Below, piece by piece: positions 23,269 through 37,230 of a stretch of 64,000 bases of DNA. Each line of letters begins with the position of its first letter. The stretch's first letter is position 1. A program made the position numbers and the translations under genes. The stretch is from Archilochus colubris (Eukaryota > Chordata > Aves > Apodiformes > Trochilidae). The stretch is taken from contig CM041085.1 of the NCBI GenBank assembly GCA_023079485.1, positions 94,933,115-94,997,114 on the forward strand. Reading direction: 5' to 3'. The notes under the pieces are model-generated. The model was not told where the DNA came from and ran no database searches. It saw only the letters and a list, made by a program, of their open reading frames with translations.

Positions 23269-25679
23269 AAGAAATATGTAGGAAAACCACAAGTACTTGA
23301 ACACAAAAAAATCCATCTGATGCAAGTTGAAATAACTGGTGATGAGTAGACTCTGGCTCTATATGTCTACCTGGAATTAAACTTGCAGTATCTAATATGG
23401 CCCTGAAATTGCATTTTTCCCATTAAAAGATACTGTGGAAAGGATTTGGGGTTTTTTCCTTTCACAGTATGTGATAATCTGATCAGTTTATTTTGACCAT
23501 ATTTTGGCTTCTTTTAGAAAAGTGAGTCAAATGTTCCTCTCAGGAAGAAGAAGGCTATTCCTGTCTTGGAGACCTTACTCAGAAAGAGAGGTTTCACAGA
23601 TCAGGGCAGACCAAGAAAAAGGATCACAGCAAAGAGCTGCTCACTCTGAGGGATTGCTGAAAGCAGCAGGCACCAGATATACTCACTAGAAGCCAAATGA
23701 GTCAGAAAGGAAACTTGTCTGTGCACAAGTGAAGATTGTGAGTGGACTGAAGGATGTCTGAGAGTGTGCTGAATTCAAAGTAGTGATCTAGGCTCTCTCT
23801 AGAGCCAACAGAGAAAGCAGCATCTATGGAGAACAATTTGTCTCATTTATTTTAAGCACCTACTGGGAGATGTGCTGAATTTTCTACTGGATGCTTTTCT
23901 CCATCACATTTCTAGGGAAATGGTCTAGCCACTGGCCAAGGCTTTATGTTTCATGTTTAGACAATATAGGCAGCTGGAATATACCTCAGAGAATTTGCTC
24001 ATTTTGCTCCAGTGTGTAGCCATATGACTTCTACTGTTACTGTCAAATAATAAAAAATATGTGAAAGTCACCACGATATATTTTATTTTTCAATAAGAAC
24101 TTAGCTCCAAAGCAGTGGCATATTAACAGTTAGATTCAAGTGGTTTGCTGTGATTTATAAGCTTAACTAAAGGCTAATAGGTATTAATTAGTAAGCTAGA
24201 GGATTTATTTATTTTTCCCCAAAAGCAGTCATATTTGGGTCAATTCAAAAGACAGAGAAACTCGTAGTCTGTATTCCAACCCATTTTTTCCTGCAGCTTT
24301 TAAAAACATGAAGAAGGTAGATACTACTTCTTTAAAATAAAGGCCTTTTAAACATTTTATTTTATTAACAAATCATGAAATGCAGTACAGAAGCCATCCA
24401 TTTCCAACCAAAGTAAAGGAGAAAATTAGTCATGAAACAATATTGACTACTGTGGTTTTGTTAAACTGATTATTTGAATTGTCTAGAGAGCTTATGTTAC
24501 ATTTCTTATTCAGACAACATGTTATGTGAAATTATTATTATAAAAAGGAGTCAGTGACTTTCTTTAGTATATTTGCCAGTAAATCCCTATGATCTCAGAG
24601 TTTCTTCACTGGTTGCTTAACAGAAGTCACAAAGGTATCTCTTCTTTTTTAAAAAAATCTTTATTAAAAAGGATCAGAGAAAAAGAAAATTTCCAGTGAA
24701 GAAGAGGATAATGCTCCTTTCATCTGAATGGCAATTTGTTGGTGGTTTTAAACAGCACTTTTTTCTGTTATCAGAAAACAGCTTGATGACATCAGGTTTA
24801 TCCCATGAGGGGACACACAGTGTGAAGAAAGGATTTGATTGTTTGTCAAATTGCAAATTTCACTTAATGCCACATAGGGATACTGTTTGTCCCCCTCTGT
24901 TTATTATCTCTTTCTTCCTCTACTGCTATCTCCATGCACTTTGAATTGTTCCCTGTGCTGGTATTACTTCTGCTAGGAGCACAAGGATAAAGGTCATAAA
25001 CCCAAAAATGGTTCAGAAATTTCATGAATATGTCATATTTGGACCATCAAAAATAGAATAATGCCTCAAGTTTATTTTTGCTAACAACTTAACAAACACG
25101 AAAATTAAATAGGTATCTGCAAATAGTTTTAAATATTCAACTGTAGAAAAATGGTAGCCTGAATCTACCAAGAGGTGTTACGAATATGCAGAGCCAAAGA
25201 CAGGCCAAGAAGGGACATTTTAAAAATAAACAGAGGAGTCAGGCATCTTTTTCTGTTATCAGAGCAAGACTCTAATTTTTAAAAGTTTGGTTATGGCAAG
25301 TGCCAAAACAATTTACATGGATAGGATTTTATTGAAAAAGCAAACACATCAAACATGAACAAGCAAATGTAATAGAAAAAGCAATGCTTCTTTGCATATT
25401 ATAGATGACTCTGAGGACCAGAATACAGAAATAGTTACAACACTGAAATGTCCTTCAGTGGTGCTTAAAAATATAACAGTGTACCTAGTAAGGGAGTCCG
25501 ATATTGGTTTATATTGATCCCAGAATGACAGAGTTAGGCTTTTCTTTAAGGAGTTAGTTCCATTGTCCCAGTATCCCAGCTAACCTCACACCCAGCTGGC
25601 AGAAGAAGGGATATGCTCACCAAGCTGTGAAATGTATCTGTAGCCACTGTTGGTGTAAGTAAATATCAGAGAGGAAAAT
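23269..25679. other. Unique DNA, no gene recognised
   Basis: No repeat ends or exons were recognised. Frames of 60-82 codons (23504-23689 plus, 24696-24944 plus) have no motifs. AT-rich throughout. Confidence 0.5.
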
Positions 25680-27230
25680 CTTCCAGGCTCCCTTTCCCTT
25701 TCTAATTGAAGAATGTTGTGATCCAAGGAATCATAAGGTAGTGAGATTTTTGTGGGGTAGAAGTGCAAAGTAAAAACAATGGATTTCAGGAAAGGAGACT
25801 TCAATAAACCCAGAGAATTGGTGGACTGCATATCCTAAGAGGTTGGTCTCAGCAGAAAAGATATTTTTTTTAATCTGGCAATTCTTTAAAGAAAGACTTA
25901 AAAGGCCCAAGCACAAACTATCCCTCTGCAGAGGAAAGAGAAAATATCTGAGGGACCTACTTGTCTAAATGAAGAATACTTCATGGATTTAAAAAAGAAA
26001 TGAGCAAAAAGGAAGTGGAAACTAGGCCAGGCTAATAAGGATGAACATGAAAGCATAGCATAGGGGACAGAATGAGAAACACAGGGGAAAAAAAAAAAAA
26101 GAAAAAAAAAAATAAGAAAAGGGAAAAAACAAGCTGCAATTAGCAAAGGGCAAGAAGAATTTCAAGTACATTAGTGACAAGAGAAAAAAACAAAGGAAAG
26201 GGTCAGTCTGATGTTTTGCAGAGTTTTACAGCTAACCATGACTAATGACAAGAGGGTTAATATCTTCATTGCTTTTCATCATTGTACCAATTTTCAAAAA
26301 GTAGCTATACTGCAATTAGAAGCTATAACAACCACTAGGGGAAGATATAAGAAAATGAGGTGAGTGGAAAGTTATATGGATTTGTCATGAATGGATTCTG
26401 TCAACCAAAACATATGTTTTTCTCTTGTAGAAAAACAAGGCTTGTAGGCCTTCTGGATAGAGAAGAAAAAGCAGATAAGTAAGGTAAATAAGAAAGAATA
26501 AGGTAAGGAGGGTAAGTAAGGCTTTGACAGACATTCTCATAATCAACCTTGAGAGACATAATCCAGATGAAAATAATATAGACAAGAAGCAATATTAATG
26601 TTTCTCTGACAGGATTAAGGTTATATCAAGTTGGAATTTCCAGGGTTTTGTCCTAGGTCTAGTATTATTAAATATTTTAATATTCTTCTTAAATTTCCTG
26701 CTTAGGGGAGACAAATACAGGATAATAAAAATAGGAAAAAATACACTGCTACAAAAATACAAGCCACAGTTCTGATGGGAAAAGGATAAATATTATTCTA
26801 TGCTACAAATTGAACAATGAATTACAAATTCATGCTATTGTGAAAGGAAAAAAAAAAGCCATACTTACATGAACTAAAAGGAATATAGCACATAAAACAA
26901 GTGAAGCAGCTTGATCTGTTATATACTGCCAACATCTCAGCTGAAGTGATGCACTGTTTGGGGCATGATGTTTCTAGAAATATGGGACATAACACAATAG
27001 TTTTCAGACACAAAGTGGGATTTAGTAAGTAAAGGATCTACCCTTTCTTTGTGTCCATAGCAAACAGCAGTTAAAATAAAGCAGCATGGAAAACTGCATG
27101 GAAGCAGCATGGAGAGATTTTCTAATGTCAAGTCATGGAGCTTAAATTGACTGAATTTGGATAAATCTGGCAGCACACAGAGTTTCCTTCATCACTAGAG
27201 GTCTTATAAACATGGGTTACCATTCCTGCC
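25680..27230 (+). mobile_element. Ancient CR1-type LINE, about 1.5 kb of ORF2, heavily decayed
   Basis: Fragments keep CR1 order on the plus strand. The linker upstream of RT appears at 25745-25915 ('ggatttcaggaaaggagact', then 'ctggcaattctttaaagaaag'). A lysine-rich segment follows at 26150-26200, reading 'KNFKYISDKRKKQ'. A 'gttttgtcctaggtctagta' stretch at 26646-26665 corresponds to the GSVLGPVLFNIF region. At 26870-26935 'aaaaggaatatagcacataa' matches the IRNxVAxKSRE region. Near 27186-27215 'cttcatcactagaggtctta' matches the end-of-ORF region. An A-rich expansion sits at 26088-26128 and a deletion removes most of the palm domain. It is more diverged than the other copies. Confidence 0.7.
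26088..26128 (+). repeat. A-rich tract inside the old CR1
   Basis: Runs of A interrupted by G or T. It lies within a lysine-rich coding segment of the decayed CR1 and probably expanded from it. Confidence 0.9.
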
Positions 27231-29409
27231 TATACATAATATACATATTCCTGTCTAGATACAAGCATGAGGGCCTCTATCAGTGTCTTTCAAACATGAT
27301 TCAGTAGCTACATTTGAGAACATTTTTCCTGTACGCTTATAATAAAGAACCCAAGCAGTAATAAATTGCTGGTTATAAACTGAGAAAACACATATTAAAT
27401 AGCCTGAAAATATTTTTTTAAAAATAAAACATGTCTTTGTTTATCAGCGAGAATCTCTTATGACTCTTTTTTCTCTTGTATGGATAGATAGAAAGTTAAT
27501 TCAGAAATAAAATCTTTTAGCTGATATACTGTGAAAGTCTGGCAAAATCCTGAGTATTTGTATCTTACAGCACTGGAGTCTCATTTTAAATAAATGCATT
27601 TTAAATAAAACAGGTAACTAAGTCTATATAGCTACATTTCTTTTTTTTTTCTTTTTTTTAATTCAGGTATCCTCCTTTCCTGAGCTTTATATGCCAGTAA
27701 AATGTATGTAAAGACATATAAATAAAACTGAAAATTAAGTGAGTAATAAGGGCAAGGTAATCAGCACAGTTTAAACCAGTCAAAATAATGCGTAAAATAA
27801 TATCTGCTTTTTTGAATTAAATGCCAACTAGAAGACATATGCAAAAAGAGAGAAAGAAATAACAATACATAGACAAAAGTTAAACCACAAAATAAATAAC
27901 CACTGAGGGCAATTTCAGAAAACTAACATCAAACATTTCAGTCAGATTCCTGTAATTATAGTCAAATATTGCAGAAATTTATTGTTAACCTATAGAGAAC
28001 AAATCTGAAAATGTTGTCTGATGGCATCTTAAACTCTTTGATTCTCTTTACAAAACATTTTTATCAGGCAATATTTGTTCTAAAAATGTCATAGAAAGTG
28101 AAGGTACTATGAATATTCATGGATGTAGTTCATATTAGCAAAAGTGTTCAAAAAAGAATTGTTCTATTTTGCCATTTTAAATGTCCTATAAGCTTGAAAA
28201 GCATCCAGCCATGGAATAAAAACAGTCTTGTATCTCAGGATTAGTAATTAATTTGGAAAGCGGAATATGCAAAAAGATTATTGAAAATTGTTCCCAAGTT
28301 CTCTATAGACTGCAAGAGATTTGTATTTCAGTAATTATTCAAGTTGTCACTGAGTACTTTAGAGTGTTGCAATTGTTCATGAAAACAACTGGGCTTGAAC
28401 ACACTGCCATTTTGCAGATATGGTGGTCTAAGGATTTAGTTTTACTCGTTTGCGTATTTTTATCCTTTGGTTGTTTCTGTCAACCACAGCTGAAAACAGT
28501 GAATAAGAACATGAGAGCATGTCCTGGTATTAACCACAGACAAAGCTAATTTGAATTAATATGGTTGATCTAAATTCTGCCAAAGTCTGACTCTACCAAA
28601 GTAAATAGGAAAAAAGAAAGGCACAAAAAAATTGAGAAGCAATTAGTACATACGTGTTTAATTTTTTTGAGATGCTTCATAATGCAAAAATTGCTTTTCA
28701 TTAAGAGCAATTAATATGTTCTTTTGGAAATGGTATTTGAAAGACGGAGCTCAAGTCTGACTGTTTCTGTAAAGAGAGAGACAAAACAAGCAAATAACAG
28801 AAAGAGGGATTTTGAGTGAAAAATAGTTACACCACATTCTAGAACAACAGAAGTATCTTTGCTATCACTGATGTTCCTTTAAAAGCAATATGTCCTTCCT
28901 GAAGTAATCACACTGCTGACACTGCATAAGTTCATAAAATAAATTGTTATGGGAGACAGTGACTTCCAAAAAATACTGAAGGAATAATGCAAGAAACAAA
29001 TGAGAGAAATAAAAAGTATTAAACACTTGTCAACTTCATAAAGTAGGAAAGTCAGTATCAGACATCCCACTTCTAAATCATAAACAAGTATTGCTGGAAA
29101 ATGAACATGCAATAAAAATTATGACCATAATTACAAATCAGAAAAATGACAACTCAATTAGCCATATTTAAATGATAAATTAAAAAGGAAAAAAAAGTTT
29201 TTTTCCTTTAAATCTAACCGACTTCAGAAATATTTCAAGGCTTAAATACTTTCTTAAACTAACTGTCAGTGGCATAATGAACAGGGATCATCCAGAAATA
29301 TACTGAACATTCTTATACATATAGTTCCAGATGGGATGAGTATTTAAAATCACATAAAACTTTCTATGCTATTCACTAAAACTTAATAAGTCTCTGTGTA
29401 TATGGTCAG
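27231..29409. other. AT-rich unique DNA, no gene recognised
   Basis: No retroelement termini were recognised. A T-rich tract occurs near 27640-27660. The 98-codon plus frame at 28253-28549 begins at a non-ATG codon, has no recognised domain and is not flanked by clear splice sites. Confidence 0.5.
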
Positions 29410-30095
29410 GATTCTGCACTTGGGGCAGTGGAACAGTGGATGTATATACACACTGGGGGATGAGGGGCAGGAGTGCAGCCCTGCAGAAAGATCAAGGGGT
29501 TATGGTTGATGCTGAGCTAAACATGAGTCAACAGGATGCCCTGGCAGCCCTTTTAAAAGGGCCCACTACATCCTGGGATGCTTTGAGCACAATGCAGCTA
29601 CCCCAATGGAAGAAGTGATTGGCACAAAATACTCAGCATTGGTGCAAGATTTATCTGTGGATATAAGAATATCAGAATGTGTCCAGTGGAGGGCAAAAAA
29701 GATTGTGAAGGGACTGGAAGCCATGAGTTACAAGGTGTAGCTGAGGATACGGAGTTTTTTCAGCTTAGAGACTGGGGGACTGAAGGAAAGATCTTTCTTT
29801 CTTTCTGTTGTCTACACAGAAGGGAAACAAGAACAAAAGGGAATAATTTAAAAATGTTTCAGGGACATTTCAGATTAGATATTAGGAAAAAGTTCTTCAC
29901 TGAGAAGATGGTCAAGCAGTGGAACAAGCTCCTCAGGAAAGGTGACATGGCTCCAAGCCTCCTGGTGTTTAAGAAGGGTTTGCACAATGAGCTTAGATAC
30001 ATGGTTTAACTTTTATGTTGCCCTGCACAGAAACAGGAGTTACCTGATGATCCTCATGGATCCTTCCCAACTAAGGATATTCTACATGTATCATT
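29410..30095 (+). mobile_element. CR1 LINE fragment, C-terminal ORF2 and 3' UTR
   Basis: Translation near 29480-29550 reads LQKDQGVMVDAELNMSQQDA, the CR1 '[19 protein letters not shown]' motif. The segment continues through 'RLDIRKKFFTEKMVKQWNKL' (29873-29932), the hallmark end of CR1 ORF2, then a 3' UTR to about 30095. Stops and indels (for example after 29618) break the frame. 5'-truncated. Confidence 0.88.
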
Positions 30096-30354
30096 ATATT
30101 CTATGTGATGTTCTGTGTGTATCAATGATTTTTTAGAAAGGATAGGCAGAAGTTATATTTGATACACTTTTCACAAGTCTAATATTATACAGAATAAAAT
30201 TCTGGAATTACCAACCCAGAACAGTAGCATTCAATGTTAAGGCTATGATATCTGTCCTCATATATACATATACAGAATGCTACATAATTATTGTTAGATA
30301 ATATTCAATTCAGTACAAACCTGTCAAACACAGACAATGACAATGGGATTCGCA

Positions 30355-30445
30355 TAAAATTACAGAATGGTTTGAGTTGGAGGACACCTTAAAGAACAGT
30401 TAGTTCCATCACCCTTCCAATGAGCAGGGATGCCTCAGAGAGAGA
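30355..30445 (-). mobile_element. CR1 3'-tail fragment
   Basis: 'attacagaatggtttgagtt', then 'ggaggacaccttaaagaaca' and 'tgagcagggatgcctc', is the antisense of a CR1 3' UTR end. Only the tail remains. Confidence 0.75.
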
Positions 30446-33400
30446 GAGAATACTGATCAGGTTAATATTTTTTTAGCCTGAAAGTTGCAGCAGCTGAACT
30501 CCAGATGGAATAAGAAATAATTTACTAAAACTGATTTCTTACTACTTTTTAAATTTGGTTTCTTTTAATACTTGATACTGTAATAGAGGGGCATTGATCC
30601 ACTGTTGTGGCAAACATACAGCTAGATTTTCACTGCAGGTGTTATAATCTTGCTCAATACAGGCAAGCACACAGAGAAATAAGCACAAACTTGAGACTTC
30701 ATTTGATGGGCATTTCACTGCAGCTTTCAGCAGACGTGGCATAATCCTACTTTAGAGCAGAAACTCTGTTTCTAAACTGATGTTTGCACAGAATTTCCAT
30801 TGCATATCAAGAGGTGCAGTGAGACAATGCAAATTAACTTCTGAATAATAAAAAAAATGCTACAGTATTTTTTCATATTATTTAGGTTAGCTAGAGACAA
30901 ATATTCCCTCCACATCAGTATATATAATTCTTGTACTACCTAACCTGAAAAAATCTGATCTTGGCTATTATCATTGCTACTAAAAGACACGGATAAAGGA
31001 ACAATATAATAGCTGTGTAAAACTCAAACAAATGCAAGAAAAGTAATGCTTCATTAACATCTCCTATCAAAAATGTCAGGAATTAATAAGTAATAACTGT
31101 AATAGACTGCAAAAGCTTTCTGTGTTGTGCTTTCTTGTAGCAGACTATTATGTGATGTATCCAGCAATGCAATGTGACATGACAGCTAGAATATTGCATT
31201 GATTTTGTATTTCAGGCTGAAGACATCAGCCAAAAGCTGCATAATCAAGCAGAGATAGTATTCAGATGACTAACTTGTACATTATGGTGGTCATCTCAGA
31301 TCAGTGACTTTCTGCATTTCATTTGGATATCCTGATACTTCAATGTGAATAAAAAACAATTTGAGATTGGAAATACTGCAGAGTTTTAATGCCCTTGAGA
31401 TTTCTACAGTCCATGGCAAAACCAATAACTATAAAGAGATCATAACTCAGAGCTAGATTTCAAATGAATTACAGAAAAAAGGTTTTAAAACAAAGTAAGC
31501 ACAATTGCACATTGTGAGGTGGAGACTAAGGTCCAAGTCATGGACCTTATTGAATCTCATCCCTACTGCTTCATTGATGGCAAAGGGCATCCACAACATT
31601 GGGTATTAAGCTGGCTGTGAACCAGTGTGAAGTTTAATAACCTGCTGGACACCCCCACCTGTCATTTGACTATGTAAAAGTGTTTTCCCATTTGAGTCAG
31701 TGCGAGGCAGCAGCTTGAGTAATGTGTACCAGCACTCCACAGCAAAATCCATTTGATAGGATTTCTCAGAGTGTGCTTTTGGTTTTATAATAATTAAGAG
31801 CACACAGCAGAAATATGAGTGGGAGCAGAGTGCATGGCCTCCAGCTCGTCAGAATACCTCACTCAAACCAGGAAAGCACTCTCCATGCCTTTCTACTTTA
31901 CAAAGGAGAGTAGAACTCCAGCTATTTTTGATAACCCTCCATGAACTGCTTGGGACCACCTGTACTTGTTCTGCATACCCTGAGGAGTGGGGTGGATCAA
32001 GTTTCGTTGGTGACACTGAGGCATCTTCTTATGAAAAAACTTGCTGTGTTAGTATGTGTGCACACATCTGAAAAGCAAGAAGTGAGGCTCCTGGATGCAA
32101 AGCAAATCTGAGCCTGCAGGACATTATCTACCCTGTAGTAGTTGCCCATGTGCAGGATTCTACCCAGTTTCATGTTACCTGCAAATAAGCTTTTTCTTTT
32201 TTGTACCAAGGCAAAATTTTTAGGGCATGACTCTGCCTATTTTAGGCATGCACTTTAGCATGAGATAAACTGTGTTTTCAAGGTGTCTATTTTTCTTTAT
32301 TAACAGTAATGGGAGCCTCGGGGGTAATTACTGTAGATGAATTGTAGTCACTGTAGTTTACTTAAATGAATCCTGCCTGAAATGAGCCCACCTTCTTCAT
32401 GCCCATAGCCAAGGACAATAATAGCCAATGTTAATTTAATTCCCATACTGTGTCTAGTATGTCCTTCATTCAAAAGGGGTTGGGTTGTTGGGGTTTTTTT
32501 TTTTGGTTTTGTTGTGAGTTTTTTTGCTATTGGGCAAACAAGTGCACCGACCAATTCTTAATTAAATCATGTCATATCCAAGGACTCTTCATCCTTTGAT
32601 CCAGGGCCATTCTAAACACTTCCTGGCTCAGTTATCAGGAAGAAAACACCCAGCATTCAATCAATCTCTGTCTGTAGCAGTAACATTAAACATCTATGTG
32701 CTTATTCTGGGTAAAAGCTTCCCTGGAAAAGATCTCTCAAAACCAGATCTCTTTGAACAGTAGCACAGAATTTCATTACTGCCACGAGCTGACTGTTTTC
32801 CATCTACCTGTGACTCACTGTTGCTCCTCCTGCAGCTGGCAAGGCATGCAGAGGGTGAGATATTGCTGTTCAGCTCAGCAGAATTTACAATTCACATTGG
32901 ATCATCCATTTTGCTGCTCCTTGACAGATGACAGAGATGTGCAACTTAGTAAAGGGAATTTAAACTATATTTTCCATATGTTTCTCATTTGTACTTCACT
33001 GATGGAATTCAAAATCAACTTGATGGCTGTTTTTATAATTTGCATTATTCTTAATTAAAAGCATAAAGCAGAATTTACATTTAATTCATACCACATTTGC
33101 ACTGTTGAAGTGACTATTCTTTTCAGATTATTACAAGCACAACACTTTAGAATTAGGCACATCAAAATACAGCAGAACTGGTGGCATTTCATTCTTGAAA
33201 TGTGGATGTGCTTAGGTGCAAGCCAGGCATATTTTGTTGAGTATTTGACTGTCACTTGGAACATTCAGTTCTCTCTTCACTGTGAAGAGAGGAAAGAAGA
33301 CTCCAGCAAGTTTTGCAGATGAAAATCTGAGAAGGGATCTTCCTCCTCCTTCAACATGGCCAGATGAAAGCCTGAGTCATTCTGAAATCATGTCTGTAGT

Positions 33401-36400
33401 TCAGTAAATAGGATATTTTCTCACTACTATTTCAAGGACACAGTCCTTGAATTGTATTTGCCCCTGACATGGCATGACCTCAGGACCTGTTTGGCTTGTC
33501 CTGGAATACTAATTTTAATGGGTATTAGCTATGATAACAATGATATAAGCAGACAAGTTTAGTCTAGGATAGATGTAGCTTATAGTGTAGCTAGTTGTTA
33601 CTCTGTGTAGAATGATTTATCTGTGCAGTTTGTGAGAGCATAAAAATAGAATTGGACAAGAGATCCCAGGCTATAAATACAAATCTCAGTGGCCCATCAG
33701 TGGTCACTGTAGTAGTAATATCTGGCTAAAGATATTTATATAGAACACAGAACAGAAAATTGAATAGTTGAGCACCAAGGGAGAGAAAGCTTGTGTATAC
33801 ATAACATGTTAAGAATAAAAAGGATAAGCAAATACCCAAAATCAAACAGGAAGGGACCACTAGCATCAAACTTGAACCAGTGAGTAACTTAGGACACTGA
33901 TGTCACTGACAACACCACCACCTCCAATTAAACACTGGGAATGAATCTGAGGCAATGCTGGACACATAACCTCATCCTATGTACTCGTATAGGTGCAGCC
34001 ATAAATGACTGAACAGAAGCAGAAATACATGTGATTTAAAGCCTTTTGCTCTATAAGTAATTTCTACAAATTCAGCCCAGATGGCTGGTGATTGAAAACT
34101 GTGGCCCTCTGATAGTTGCTTGGCAGCTCAGATATAACAATTTGGCAGTTTGTCCAGCTCCTAGCAGACAGATGCCCACATTACAAAAAACCACCAGCAG
34201 AACTGACAGAAATTGACACCCTTGTATAAGTGTAAGCAGTGAGGCCAAATATAAAATAGGCACAGAGAATGAACTTCCCAAAGGTGGTTCTTCCCGATCA
34301 CAGCTAAATGATATTGTCTGAGCAATTTGAGAAAATGTGCATTATTGCTGCTTGAGATGTGTCTTTTCTGAAACTGAATAGAGCAGTCATATGAGTTCTC
34401 AAATAAATTGAAAAAAATTATTATTATTTTTTAATATTATTGTTCTTCATCCTGCTCTTTTGGATGGATCATTTTGTATTAGATCCATGTAACTGAGAAT
34501 AAAACAAGCACATATTAATTTTTCATCAATTATTTCTTAACTCATGTCCAGAGAAAACCATTTCAGCAAGGAGTTTAATCTGCAACTAATATGCATTCAT
34601 TTGTGGTCAGCAAAACAGCGCAGGCATACCTGAAGCTTTAGGTTTCAGTTAGATGCTGGTCCATTCAGCCTTTCAACTCTTTCATTAATTTAGAAAATGA
34701 GGGCTTGTTTTCAAGAGTGATTTCCTCTCATATGTATCCTGAAGACTCTTTTAGTGTCCAAATCCAACAGCTAAAGAAAATTACTCCCTCAGAACTGCTG
34801 CTAAACTTCTCTGCCACTCCATACTCACTTGTGACCCTGGCCCTAGCTTTCTACTGGTTGACATTTGCATGGTCATCCCATCTTGATGTTACTCTCACAT
34901 TAAGTTTTTGCAGTAACTCTGCAGGCTTCCACAGAGACAGCGCTTGCTTTTTCCCAGTCCTTCGTGCTGAACTTCACAGTTCCAATCATTATATTAGTGT
35001 AAACGAGATGGGTACCTTTCTGTTTCAATAAGTTCTCTGTATCCATCCAAAGATTCAAACAGCCACCTGTTGAGGTTTTTGAAAGACACATACACCCCCA
35101 CCCAATTTATATTTAATGTAGAGTTAAAAATATGACACTAGGGACTTTTGGAAACCCTTATGAGTCCCAGACTGCATATTCAGAATCCATAAAAAACATG
35201 ATCGTTTGCCTTTGGCTCCCCCCAAGCACGAGATTGACTAAAAACATCCTAAGGTCACTTCCCAACTGTGTTATTTTATTGAAAGTGTGTCTCATCAGCC
35301 ATAATATTTATATGAAACTTGATGACTCTACCATAGCTTATAGTGACAGAAAAGTACTTTTTAATGCTATGTTTGTTTGTTTGTTTTTTCAAGAAAAAGA
35401 CTAATGATGGCTAGGAAAGACAGGAGTAAAATGAAAGACATTCTTTAATCTCCTCTCTGTCTAACACTGCTTGAATCTATGTTGTCCATTACCTAGTGCA
35501 TTTATGCTGCTGTCGATTCCCACAAAAGTTAGAAGAGATAGATGAGGAGGATGTAACAAAGAATCTAAGATACAGTATGGAAACTAATCTAGCTAAGTGG
35601 TTTTAAGGTTCACACTACAAATTTTACCTATGACTGTTTTATAGATCGAGACTTTACAGTCTTGTAATGCACAGCTTGGAAGACAAACCAAAAAAATTAC
35701 TTGCTGGAGTTCAATATTCTGACCATCTTTTAGCTATTCCATGCATGGAGGATGTAATGTTTAACATCAAATTGTTTTATTTGAAGATAGGTGATTTTAT
35801 ATGGGATTTCTGGTTTAGTGGAATGATAAAAAATATACTGCATAACACAATACAAATGTAAGTTACACTTAGCAAAAGACAGCACAATTCAATCACAATA
35901 CCAATATGATTCCCATTACTGATCTATAATATGCTCACCATCACAATGCCAGACATTTCAAGTCCCCAGAAAGTCATGTCACAGTTGATTGATGCAAACT
36001 CAAGCTCATCATTGCTCTCCTCAAAATTCTTTTGTCAGTCATCTGGTTTTTATACTCTATGTTGGGCTGAGCCACATATTCATTTCTTTCCCATGCTGCT
36101 CTGTCTTACTGCAAGAGACATTCACACTTTTTTAACTAATTCGGGGAGAATCATTTGCACCACTAATTTATCCACTCAACTGCTTACAGCTGTATATCTG
36201 AAACAAAGAGCACCCTCCTTTCCAAAGAAGTGGTGTCTCAAAGAAGCTGATTTCTTTGCAAGGTCTATGGTCAATCACTCTGCTTTACCGCTTGAGCACC
36301 ACCCTGTCCCATTTCCTCTGATTTTCTTCCATTTTAGGGCCTTATTGTTAGGTTACATGAGAACGGACATCACTGTGTGCTAGACTCTATGGCAATTTTC

Positions 36401-37230
36401 ATTGTAGGAAAGCCTACAATTGACCACAGCTGGGTGTAGTAAGCTGATAGCTGGGTCCAGTAATAAAGAATTTTCCTTCTGTTTTCTAATATTCACAAAA
36501 CTTCTGAGAACTGAGGCATCTGCCATTCCTCTTTGCAGTATTCCCTAGTCTTCTACTGCTATTTGATGCATGTGTTTCTCAGTGACAGATTACCAAAAGT
36601 ATATATGGCAATCTAACTGTGTCACTGGGAAACTATTTTCTCAGATTAGAAAATTCACAAGATGCTCTTTCTTCATTCACCTTCCAATATCATTTAGAAT
36701 ATTAAATGCAAAGGGGGATTTAGACAAAATCTTAAGTACCTTAGGTAATGATAATTTTTTCATCTTGATTTGGAAAGTCTAATAAAGAGAACATTTTTCC
36801 ATGCCATGAATAACATCACATTTGCTTTGTAGATTGCACAATTGCTGTATCAGCATTCTTGTTCTGACAGAGAACACAAAGTTCGTAATGTGCACTTTTC
36901 AGTTTTGTCAATAAAAAACATTATATGAAGATTGAAGAGCACAGAGAAAAAAAAATGAAACTGAAAAATCTCACTTTTTGAATCTAACAGTAAACCAGAT
37001 AAGAGCTTTGATCTTACTTTATCAACACTAGTACTGTTGAGGATGGAAACAATAGTTTAGCTCTCTCCTCATGACTTATGAATTGGGAGTAGATCTTGGG
37101 CATTTGCAATCATGTTGGGATAAAGACTGGATATTTAGATACTCTTTTAGATACTGAAAATGACTTAAGCTTGTTCATTCATAATATTAGTTATTTATGT
37201 TTGGCTTGTGTTGGGTTTTTTTTCTGACAG
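30446..37230. other. Unique DNA, no gene recognised
   Basis: I recognise no repeat families here. The longest plus-strand frame, 35931-36383 (150 codons), has no motif, an ordinary AT-rich composition and no flanking splice signals, so I treat it as chance. Regions around 31.5-32.2 kb and 34.7-35.0 kb are less AT-rich than average but give no recognisable product. Confidence 0.5.

Noticed and set aside
35931..36383. 150-codon plus-strand open frame
   Set aside because: No domain, signal peptide, repeat or flanking splice signals; composition matches surrounding AT-rich DNA.
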